Assembly (NCBI RefSeq): GCF_030295425.1
Contig: NZ_AP027081.1
Location: 2,296,965-2,360,964, forward strand
Reading direction: 5' to 3'
Length of the DNA: 64,000 nt
From: Mesoterricola sediminis
GTDB taxonomy: Bacteria; Acidobacteriota; Holophagae; Holophagales; Holophagaceae
This document shows, one piece after another, positions 57,602 to 64,000 of this stretch. Numbering within the stretch: the first letter of the stretch is position 1; each line of letters begins with the position of its first letter. Below the pieces are notes generated by a model. The model saw only the letters and a list, made by a program, of their open reading frames with translations. It was not told where the DNA came from and did not search any database. Both the position numbers and the translations under genes were made by a program.

Positions 57602-59200
57602 ATGCCCCACGCCGCCCCGCCCCCGCCCCCCGCCGTCCAGATCCTCCTGGGCGCCGATCTCTGGCAGGCCGGAGCCCCGCCCGTGGCCGGCCAGGCCCTG
57701 GCCGTCAAGGGCGGCCGGATCGTCGGGACCGGGCCCGCGGCGGACCTGCTCCGCGCCTACCCCCGCGCCGCCCGGGTGGAACTCCCCGGCGGCACCCTCC
57801 TGCCCGGCTTCATCGAGGGCCACGCCCACGTGCTCGGCCTGGGCCGCCTGGCCCGGGAGGCCGACCTCACCGGCGCCCCCTCCCTGGACGAGGCCCTGGC
57901 GCGGGTGGCGCGCTGGGCCGGCGAGGGCCACGGCTGGATCCAGGGCCGGGGCTGGGACCAGAACCTCTGGCCGTCCAAGACCTTCCCCACCGCAGCCGAC
58001 CTGGACGCCCGCACCGGGGACCGCCCCGCCGCGCTGCGCCGGGTGGACGGCCACGCCCTCTGGGCCAACACCGCCGCCCTCCGGGCCGCGGGCATCACCC
58101 GCGCCACGCCGGACCCCCGCGGCGGCGCCATCCTCCGGGACGGGCGCGGCGAGCCCACGGGCATCCTCCTGGACGGCGCCATGGACCTGGTGGAGCAGGT
58201 CATCCCGCCCCCCACCGCCGCCGAGCTGGAGGCCGCCCTCAAGGACGGACTGGCCCGCCTGCGGGACCTGGGGTTCACCGCCGTGGCGGACATGGGCGTC
58301 AACCGGCCGGAGCTCGAGGCTTACCGGCGCCTGGCCAAGGCCGGCAAGCTCCCCATCCGGGTCTTCGCCTACCTGAACCACGACGCCCGGCTCATGGTCC
58401 AGGAGCTGCGCCACCCCCGGGCCGTCAAGCTCGCCTCCTTCCAGGTGCAGGGCGTGAAGTTCTACATGGACGGCGCCCTCGGCAGCCGCGGCGCGCGCCT
58501 CCTGGCCCCCTACGCGGACGCGCCCGGCCAGGGCCTCTGGGTCACCGATCCCAAGCGGGTGTCCGTCGACGCCAAGGCCACGATCCGGGCCGGCTATCAG
58601 CCCGCCATCCACGCCATCGGCGACGCCGCCAACCGGGAGATCCTGGACATCCTGGCCGCCCTGCCCCGCCCCAAGGGCCTGCCGCCCCGGGTGGAGCACG
58701 CCCAGATCGTGGCCCCCGCCGACACGGCGCGCTTCGGGGCCCTGGGCGTGGTCGCCAGCGTCCAGCCCATGCACTGCACCGACGACCACGCCTGGACCCC
58801 GGCCCGGCTCGGGCCGGAGCGGGAGGCCGAGGCCTACCCCTGGCGGAGCTTCCTCCAGGGCGGCGCCCTCCTGGCCTTCGGCAGCGACGCCCCCATCGCC
58901 GACGCCAACCCCTTCAAGGCCATCCGCGCGGCCGAAACCCGCCAGGACGCCGCCGGCGATCCGCCGGGAGGCTGGCTCCCCGCCCAGCGCCTCACCCGCG
59001 CCGAGGCCGTGGAGGCCTACACCCGCGGCAACGCCCGGGCCCTGGGCCGGACGGACCTGGGCGTCCTCAAGCCCGGCGCCGTCGCCGACCTCCTGTGGGT
59101 CCAGGCCCCCCTCGCCACCCTCGCCCCCGCCGACCTGGCCCAGGTCCGGCCCGGCCGCCTCTGGGTGAATGGCATCGAAGTCAAGCTGGAGCACCCATGA
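57602..59200 (+). CDS. Amidohydrolase, YtcJ/AepA-like
   Basis: 532 residues. Metal-binding [14 protein letters not shown] (HxH), the lysine region [35 protein letters not shown] and [13 protein letters not shown] (Asp). The family (amidohydrolase_3) hydrolyses amide-type substrates, often N-acylated compounds; substrate unknown. rpe overlaps its stop by 4 bp (ATGA), so the two are cotranscribed. The ribosome binding site is weak. Confidence 0.85.
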   Translation: MPHAAPPPPPAVQILLGADLWQAGAPPVAGQALAVKGGRIVGTGPAADLLRAYPRAARVELPGGTLLPGFIEGHAHVLGLGRLAREADLTGAPSLDEALARVARWAGEGHGWIQGRGWDQNLWPSKTFPTAADLDARTGDRPAALRRVDGHALWANTAALRAAGITRATPDPRGGAILRDGRGEPTGILLDGAMDLVEQVIPPPTAAELEAALKDGLARLRDLGFTAVADMGVNRPELEAYRRLAKAGKLPIRVFAYLNHDARLMVQELRHPRAVKLASFQVQGVKFYMDGALGSRGARLLAPYADAPGQGLWVTDPKRVSVDAKATIRAGYQPAIHAIGDAANREILDILAALPRPKGLPPRVEHAQIVAPADTARFGALGVVASVQPMHCTDDHAWTPARLGPEREAEAYPWRSFLQGGALLAFGSDAPIADANPFKAIRAAETRQDAAGDPPGGWLPAQRLTRAEAVEAYTRGNARALGRTDLGVLKPGAVADLLWVQAPLATLAPADLAQVRPGRLWVNGIEVKLEHP

Positions 59201-59865
59201 CCCGTCCCGCCCCTCTGTTGGCCCCCTCCATCCTTTCCGCGGACTTCGCGCGCCTCGCCGAGGCGCTGCCCGTGCTGGACGACCGCTGCGTCGTCCACGT
59301 GGACGTCATGGACGGCCGTTTCGTCCCCAACATCACCCTCGGCATGCCCGTGGTGGCCGCCCTCCGCAAGGAGACCCAGCGCGTGCTGGACTGCCACCTG
59401 ATGATCGTGGAACCGTCCCGCTACGCCACCGCCTTCGTGGAGGCCGGCGCCGACTGGGTCTCCGTGCACCAGGAGGCGGACCCCCACCTGCACCGCACCC
59501 TCGCCGCCATCCGGGACGCCGGGGCCAAGGCCGGCGTCGTCCTCAACCCCGCCACCCCCGTGGAGACCCTCACCGACCTCATGGGCGCCTTCGACTTCGC
59601 CCTCCTGATGAGCGTGAACCCCGGCTTCGGCGGCCAGAGCTTCATCCCGCGCACCCTGGACAAGATCCGGCGCCTGGACGCCATGCGGACCGCCTCCGGG
59701 GCCGACTTCCTCATCGAGGTGGACGGCGGCGTGGGCCCGTCCAACGCCCGGAGCCTGATCGCCGCCGGCGCCGATGTCCTCGTCGCCGGGAACGCCGTCT
59801 TCAAGGCCCCCGACCCCCGGGCCGCCGTGCGCGCCCTCCTCGCCGAGATGGACGCCGGCCGGTAG
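59197..59865 (+). CDS. rpe: Ribulose-phosphate 3-epimerase
   Basis: 222 residues. LLAPSILSADFARLAEAL, HVDVMDGRFVPNITLG, HLMIVEPSRY, VNPGFGGQSFIP and EVDGGVGPSNA hold all catalytic residues. It interconverts ribulose-5-phosphate and xylulose-5-phosphate in the pentose phosphate pathway. Ribulose-5-phosphate is also the substrate of KdsD in this window. Confidence 0.95.
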   Translation: MTRPAPLLAPSILSADFARLAEALPVLDDRCVVHVDVMDGRFVPNITLGMPVVAALRKETQRVLDCHLMIVEPSRYATAFVEAGADWVSVHQEADPHLHRTLAAIRDAGAKAGVVLNPATPVETLTDLMGAFDFALLMSVNPGFGGQSFIPRTLDKIRRLDAMRTASGADFLIEVDGGVGPSNARSLIAAGADVLVAGNAVFKAPDPRAAVRALLAEMDAGR

Positions 59866-59952
59866 CAGCCCCCCCGGGAAGCCAGGACGGATCCGCACCC
59901 CTGTCGAGCCGCGGGGGGGCCCATCGCCGAGGTCCAGGAGCCCCCCGCGGCT

Positions 59953-60612
59953 TCAGGGAAGGGTCCGGCCCGCGGCCGAGGACCGCACCCCGGCGAGCCA
60001 GCCCAGTTCCCGCCACGTGAAGGCGAGTCCCTTGCGCAGGAACCCGGTGTCGGCCCCGTCCGGGGGGAGGCCCAGGAAGGCCTCGCGCACGGCGTGGGCC
60101 GCTTCCTCCAGGCGGGGCCGCCACAGGTGGTCCAGGGGGGCCGTCCCCGCCTGGAAGAGGGCGGCGCCGTCCCCTTCCCGGTAGGCCACCAGGGCCTTCC
60201 GGGCCAGGCGCTGGTCCCCGATCCCCACCGTCACCCGGACATGGTCGTCGAACTGCACCACCTTGATCCAGCAGCCCCCCAGCTCCAGCCACACGAGGCC
60301 ATCGCCGCCGACCCCGCCCCCGCAGTGGCGGATCCCCACGCTCGCGCCGCCGCAGCGCCAGCCCCAGATCCGATCCGGTCCGTCCGCGTCGGTCTCCGCG
60401 ATGACCGGCGGCAGCTTCCGGCCCTTGGGCGCCGGGGCCCCCTCCGTTTCCGGCGTCGCGGGGCGGGTGGCCGCCGGCACGCGGGAGGAGGGTTGGTAGA
60501 CCCGGGACCGGGGCCGCTGGGGCGCCGGGCGCCCCAGGACCGGGAGTTGGCCGGCCGCGAGGGCCAGGGAGCTGGCGGCCAGGAGCAGGACGGTGCGGTG
60601 AACGGTGCGCAT
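59953..60612 (-). CDS. Secreted hypothetical protein
   Basis: 219 residues. Signal peptide (RTVHRTVLLLAASSLALAAG) and a basic Pro-rich stretch (RPAPQRPRSRVYQPSSRVPA) precede a beta-rich domain with WGWRCGGASVGIRHCGGG and WLELGGCWIKVVQFDDHVRV, including three or four cysteines that might pair. No family recognised. ATG at 60612 is chosen for the signal peptide. Divergent from the cobalt transporter operon. Confidence 0.6.
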   Translation of the reverse strand: MRTVHRTVLLLAASSLALAAGQLPVLGRPAPQRPRSRVYQPSSRVPAATRPATPETEGAPAPKGRKLPPVIAETDADGPDRIWGWRCGGASVGIRHCGGGVGGDGLVWLELGGCWIKVVQFDDHVRVTVGIGDQRLARKALVAYREGDGAALFQAGTAPLDHLWRPRLEEAAHAVREAFLGLPPDGADTGFLRKGLAFTWRELGWLAGVRSSAAGRTLP

Positions 60613-60741
60613 GGATCCCCCTCGGGCCCCCGGCGGGGGGCACATGAACCTCCAATGCCACCCAGGGGACCGAGGTTCCGCCCCCGATTGCCCCCCCCGG
60701 ACCCGTCAGGCACAATGGAAGCCACCTTTCCCGGAGGCCTG

Positions 60742-61680
60742 ATGCACATGTCCGATGCGCTGGTGTCCCCGGCGGTGGGGGGGGCCTTCTGGGCGGCATC
60801 GGCCTGGAGCCTCGCCCGCAGCGCCCGGAAGGGGACCCCGGCCGCGGCCCCCCTCACGGGGGTGCTGGGGGCCTTCGTGTTCGCCCTCCAGATGGTGACC
60901 TTCGCCATTCCGGGCACCGGCTCCAGCGGCCACCTGGGGGGCGGCCTCCTCCTGGCCCTCCTCCTGGGGCGGGAAGCCGCCTTCCTGACCCTCGCCTCGG
61001 TGCTCCTCGTGCAGGCCCTCTTCTTCGCCGACGGCGGGCTCCTCGCCTATGGCTGCAACCTCTTCAACCTGGGCTTCATCCCCGTCTTCATCGCCCATCC
61101 GCTCCTGGTGCGGCCCGGGGCCGGCCGGCGCGACCTGGGGATCGGCGCGGCGGCCGTCGCCTCGGCCCTGCTGGGGGCGGCGGGGGTGGCCTTCGAGACC
61201 CGGCTTTCGGGCATCACGGCGCTGCCCCTGGGCGCCTTCCTCTCGGCCCTCCTGCCCATTCACCTGGTGATCGGCCTGGTGGAGGGCCTGGCCACCGTGG
61301 CGGTGGTGCGCTTCCTGCACCGCGCCCGGCCGGAGCTCGTGGAAGGGCCGAGCCGGGGCGGATGGCGGGCCTCCGCCCTCGTGGGCCTGCTGGCCCTGGG
61401 CACGGCCGGGGGGCTCAGCGTCCTCGCCTCCCGCGCCCCCGACGGCCTGGAAGGAGCCATCGCCCGGGTGGCCGGCGCCGAACCGGCCCCGGCCGGCGAC
61501 CGGATCCACCGCGCCCTGGCCCGGGTCCAGGCCCGGGCGCCCCTGCCCGACTACGCCCCGCCCGGCGCCCCCGCCACCCCGGCCCGCACCTCCCTGGCCG
61601 GCCTCGCCGGCGGCGCCCTGACCCTGGCCCTCGCTCTGGCGGCGGCCCTGGCCCTCCGGGCCTGGCGGAAGGCCGCCTGA
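60742..61680 (+). CDS. cbiM: Cobalt/nickel ECF transporter substrate component CbiM with fused CbiN-like (PDGLE) domain
   Basis: 312 residues. MHMSDALVSPAVGGAFWAAS starts with the conserved N-terminal MHxxD/H metal-binding loop of CbiM, followed by about six helices. After about residue 205 a second part has PDGLEGAIARVAG and a final helix, as in CbiN/PDGLE domains, so the two integral components are fused. ATG at 60742 (MHM) is needed because the metal site begins at the N-terminus. GGAGG lies upstream. First gene of the cbiMQO operon. Confidence 0.88.
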   Translation: MHMSDALVSPAVGGAFWAASAWSLARSARKGTPAAAPLTGVLGAFVFALQMVTFAIPGTGSSGHLGGGLLLALLLGREAAFLTLASVLLVQALFFADGGLLAYGCNLFNLGFIPVFIAHPLLVRPGAGRRDLGIGAAAVASALLGAAGVAFETRLSGITALPLGAFLSALLPIHLVIGLVEGLATVAVVRFLHRARPELVEGPSRGGWRASALVGLLALGTAGGLSVLASRAPDGLEGAIARVAGAEPAPAGDRIHRALARVQARAPLPDYAPPGAPATPARTSLAGLAGGALTLALALAAALALRAWRKAA

Positions 61681-61681
61681 C

Positions 61682-62491
61682 ATGGGCTTCCGGGCCGCCG
61701 CCCTCCATCACTTCGCCACGCTCGACGAGCTGGCCCACGGGGATTCCCCCATCCACCGGCTGGATCCCCGGGCCAAGGTCGCGGCCACGGCCCTGTTCAT
61801 CCTCGCCGTGGCCAGCTTCCCCCGCTACGCCGTGGCGGCCCTCGCGCCCTACGCCCTCTTCCCGGCGGCCCTGGCAGCGCTGGGGGGCGTCCCCGCCGCC
61901 TTCCTGGGGCGCCGCCTCCTGGCGGCCCTGCCCTTCGTGCTCTGCCTGGCGGCCTTCAACCCCCTCCTTGACCGGGTCCCCGTGGCCGACCTGGGCGGCG
62001 CGGCCCTCACCGGGGGCTGGGCCAGCTTCGCCTCCATCCTCCTGCGCTTCGCCCTCACCGTGAGCGCCGCGGTGGCCCTCGCGGCCACCACGGGCGTGGA
62101 CGGGGTCACCCGGGCCCTGGAGCGCCTGGGGGCCCCCGCCGCCTTCACGCGCCAGCTGGCCTTCCTCCACCGCTACGCCTTCGTCCTGGGCGAGGAGGCC
62201 TTCCGCCTGAACCGGGCCCGCGCCCTGCGCGCCTTCGGGCGCCGCACCTCGCCGGCGGAGTTCGCCTCCCTCGCGGGCCACGCCCTCCTGCGCGCCTGGG
62301 ACCGGGCCCGCCGCGTGCACGTGGCCATGCTGAGCCGGGGCTTCACGGGGCGCTTCCCGGACCGGCGCCCCCTGGCGTGGCGCCCCGCCGACACCGCCTT
62401 CCTCGCGGCCTGGGCCGCCTTCTTCGCCTGCGCCCGGGTCTGGGACCTGGCCTCGGCCGCCGGCGCCCTGATCCTGGGAGGCCGGCCGTGA
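61682..62491 (+). CDS. cbiQ: Cobalt/nickel ECF transporter transmembrane component CbiQ
   Basis: 269 residues. SPIHRLDPRAKVAATALFIL opening, about five helices, and the coupling motif ARALRAFGRRTS region with ARRVHVAMLSRGFTGRFP (the SRGF signature of CbiQ/EcfT). Couples CbiO ATP hydrolysis to CbiM. Its stop overlaps the next start (GTGA). Confidence 0.92.
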   Translation: MGFRAAALHHFATLDELAHGDSPIHRLDPRAKVAATALFILAVASFPRYAVAALAPYALFPAALAALGGVPAAFLGRRLLAALPFVLCLAAFNPLLDRVPVADLGGAALTGGWASFASILLRFALTVSAAVALAATTGVDGVTRALERLGAPAAFTRQLAFLHRYAFVLGEEAFRLNRARALRAFGRRTSPAEFASLAGHALLRAWDRARRVHVAMLSRGFTGRFPDRRPLAWRPADTAFLAAWAAFFACARVWDLASAAGALILGGRP

Positions 62492-63237
62492 GCGCCCCCA
62501 TCCTGGAGGTCCGGGACCTCGCCTACGCCTACCCCGACGGCACCCGGGCCCTGCGCGGCCTCGCCTTCGCCCTGGCGCCCGGGGAGCGCGTCGCCGTGGT
62601 GGGCGCCAACGGGGCCGGCAAGTCCACCCTCCTGCAGCACCTCAACGGCACCCTCCTGCCCGCCGCGGGCACCGTCGCCGTGGGGGGCGTCCCCGTGGCC
62701 CCGGCCGCCCTGGACACCGTGCGCCGCGCGGTGGGCATGGTCTTCCAGGACCCCGACGACCAGCTCTTCATGCCCACCGTGTACGAGGACGTGGCCTTCG
62801 GCCCCCGGAACCAGGGCCTCCCCGAGGCCGAGGTGGACGCGCGGGTGCGGGCCGCCCTGGAGCAGGTGGACGCCCTCCGCCTCGCGCCCAAGCCCCCCTA
62901 CCGGCTCTCCGCCGGCGAGAAGCGCCGCGCGGCCCTCGCCACCGCCCTCGCCCTGGAGCCCGACATCCTCGTCCTCGACGAGCCCACCTCCGGCCTGGAC
63001 CCCCGGGGCCGCCGCCAGCTCATCGAGATGCTGCGGGCCTTCCCCCACGCCCAGCTCGTGGCCACCCACGACGTGGACCTCGTGCTGGAACTGTGCCCGC
63101 GCACCCTGGTCCTCCACGACGGCCAGCTCCGCGCCGACGGCCCCACCCTCCCCCTCTTCCGCGACGCGGACCTCCTCGCCGCCTGCCGCCTGGAAAAACC
63201 CCTCGCCATGCAGGGCTGCCCCGTCTGCGGCCGCTAG
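62488..63237 (+). CDS. cbiO: Cobalt/nickel ECF transporter ATPase CbiO
   Basis: 249 residues. Walker A GANGAGKSTLLQHLNG, Q-loop MVFQDPDDQLFMPTVYED, signature RLSAGEKRRAALATAL (LSAGE), Walker B DILVLDEPTSGLDPRG and H in ATHDVDLV. An extra C-terminal MQGCPVCGR with two cysteines is unusual. GTG start at 62488. The operon would supply cobalt for cobalamin, used by the mutase at 55855-57510; this link is inferred. Confidence 0.93.
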   Translation: MSAPILEVRDLAYAYPDGTRALRGLAFALAPGERVAVVGANGAGKSTLLQHLNGTLLPAAGTVAVGGVPVAPAALDTVRRAVGMVFQDPDDQLFMPTVYEDVAFGPRNQGLPEAEVDARVRAALEQVDALRLAPKPPYRLSAGEKRRAALATALALEPDILVLDEPTSGLDPRGRRQLIEMLRAFPHAQLVATHDVDLVLELCPRTLVLHDGQLRADGPTLPLFRDADLLAACRLEKPLAMQGCPVCGR

Positions 63238-63380
63238 CTCACCCTTGCCAGCCCGAAGGATCGGAACAAGGTGGTTCCGGTGATTCGATCTGCGGACACT
63301 AGCAGCCATTCGGACGGCCTTTACCCAGCCTGCCCTCGGTTTTTCCTCGGGAGCCTTGGGGACGCAGCCTGGCCCGTGCG

Positions 63381-64000
63381 TCAGTCCACGGGCCCGGCGA
63401 GCGCCTCGATCACGTGCTGGACGAAGCGGGACACCTCCATGGTCGCCAGGAACGTCGCCGCCAGATCCGCGGGCCGGGGCTCCACCGCGGCGGTCGCCTC
63501 CAGCCGGTCCAGCAGCACCGCCTCCAGGTCGTCCAGGGCCCGGAGGCCGGCGTGGGGCCGCATCCAGTCCTCGCCGCCCTCGCGCCAGGCCTCGATGAGG
63601 GGCTGGAGCTCGAAGGCGTCGTAGTGCTCCTCGGCCAGCGCCCCCAGGACGTCCTTGGACGCTCTGGGCGACCGGGCGTGGAAGGTCCGGGTGCGGGTGT
63701 ACGCGTGGCCCTTCCCGTCGGAGACCGTGAACGTCACCCACGCGTCCCGCCCGGAGCCCCCCAGCGCGAAGACCAGCCGCAGCCCGCCCAGGCGGAGGTC
63801 ATAGCCCGAGGGCCGGACCTCGATCCGGTACCCGAGGCGGGATTCCGCCGACCAGGTGACGGCCCGCTCCACGGGCGTCTTCTCCTCCAGGACCGGCGCC
63901 GCCGCCGGCGAGGTCAGGACCGGCACCGCGGCCGCCACCGGCGAGGTCAGGACCGGCACCGCGGCCGCCAGGGGCGAGGGGAGGTCGGACGGCTTCGGCT
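63381..64000 (-). CDS. Hypothetical protein, 5' end outside window
   Basis: At least 206 residues and still open at the window edge. The N-terminal visible part is Pro/Ala/Val-rich with two tandem VPVLTSPVAAA units, then a beta-rich domain (SRLGYRIEVRPSGYDLRLGG, DAWVTFTVSDGKGHAYTRTR) and a helical C-terminus (ALDDLEAVLLDRLEAT). No family recognised. The start could be the GTG at 63959, but the frame continues upstream. Confidence 0.55.
   Translation of the reverse strand, partial: PKPSDLPSPLAAAVPVLTSPVAAAVPVLTSPAAAPVLEEKTPVERAVTWSAESRLGYRIEVRPSGYDLRLGGLRLVFALGGSGRDAWVTFTVSDGKGHAYTRTRTFHARSPRASKDVLGALAEEHYDAFELQPLIEAWREGGEDWMRPHAGLRALDDLEAVLLDRLEATAAVEPRPADLAATFLATMEVSRFVQHVIEALAGPVD
63907..63970 (-). 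repeat. Two tandem 33-bp repeats in the partial hypothetical gene
   Basis: The unit encoding VPVLTSPVAAA is present twice, nearly identical, in frame. Confidence 0.85.

Noticed and set aside
60613-60741. Cobalamin riboswitch upstream of cbiM
   Set aside because: Only 129 bp, without a recognisable B12 box or the usual paired elements; a weak GAACCTC/GAGGTTC repeat is the only structure.

Overview
The window is about 70% GC and reads as a chromosomal stretch of a Gram-negative, non-phototrophic bacterium. The lipopolysaccharide genes (kdsD, an lptF-lptG fusion), several lipobox proteins, a pilus retraction ATPase, a CIRCE-controlled groESL and the overall protein flavour fit the Acidobacteriota, class Holophagae (Geothrix/Holophaga-like). 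That placement is inferred from gene content and remembered family resemblance; no search was run.

Layout. 1-3725: the end of a Kelch-repeat protein, then an IS5-family insertion sequence whose transposase gene is split by an IS256-family element with a clean 8-bp target duplication. 3794-8579: tRNA-Gln, spoVG, then kdsD, an LptF-LptG fusion and a CcoG/NapH-like 4Fe-4S membrane protein. 8582-13218: a V4R-like protein and an XRE-cupin regulator divergent from ornithine aminotransferase, an S1/P1-type nuclease and mnmA. 13226-19984: a propeller sensor without kinase, trxB, a diguanylate cyclase, an M29-like peptidase and a 2H phosphoesterase. 20040-23273: sucC, a small membrane protein, sucD and a PAP2 phosphatase in one leftward operon. 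23403-28694: a PilT-like ATPase with two N-domains, a polyprenyl diphosphate synthase, YajQ, a Nudix hydrolase, a lipoprotein and a lipobox-bearing methyltransferase. 28839-30131: a second IS5 copy of the same element, inserted exactly in the stop codon of a cohesin-like lipoprotein gene. 30131-37715: that lipoprotein and a 2334-residue secreted repeat protein ending in a dockerin-like module. 38193-45632: tdh-kbl, a lipoprotein, guaA, an epimerase, rex and miaB. 45751-51439: a GntR-ABC exporter operon, groESL, a zinc-ribbon coiled-coil protein and a YggS protein. 51535-60612: a chemoreceptor, secreted hypothetical proteins, an NAD(P)-binding protein, ftsW, a methylmalonyl-CoA mutase large subunit, an amidohydrolase and rpe. 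60742-63237: a cobalt ECF transporter cbiM(N)QO. The window ends inside a hypothetical gene.

How the genes work together. Most of the window is core metabolism and envelope work: TCA cycle (sucCD), purines (guaA), isoprenoid quinone tail synthesis, threonine degradation (tdh-kbl), redox control (trxB, rex), protein folding, tRNA modification (mnmA, miaB), LPS export and septal wall synthesis. A cobalt importer and a B12-dependent mutase share the last 8 kb. Accessory content is confined to the IS-rich left end and to the 28.8-37.7 kb surface-protein block. The most interesting candidates are the cohesin-like lipoprotein next to the dockerin-ended giant protein, the inverted-repeat GxxExxY cassette carried inside the IS5-family element, a possible RBS-masking hairpin before the lipobox methyltransferase, and a palindromic divergent promoter at kbl.
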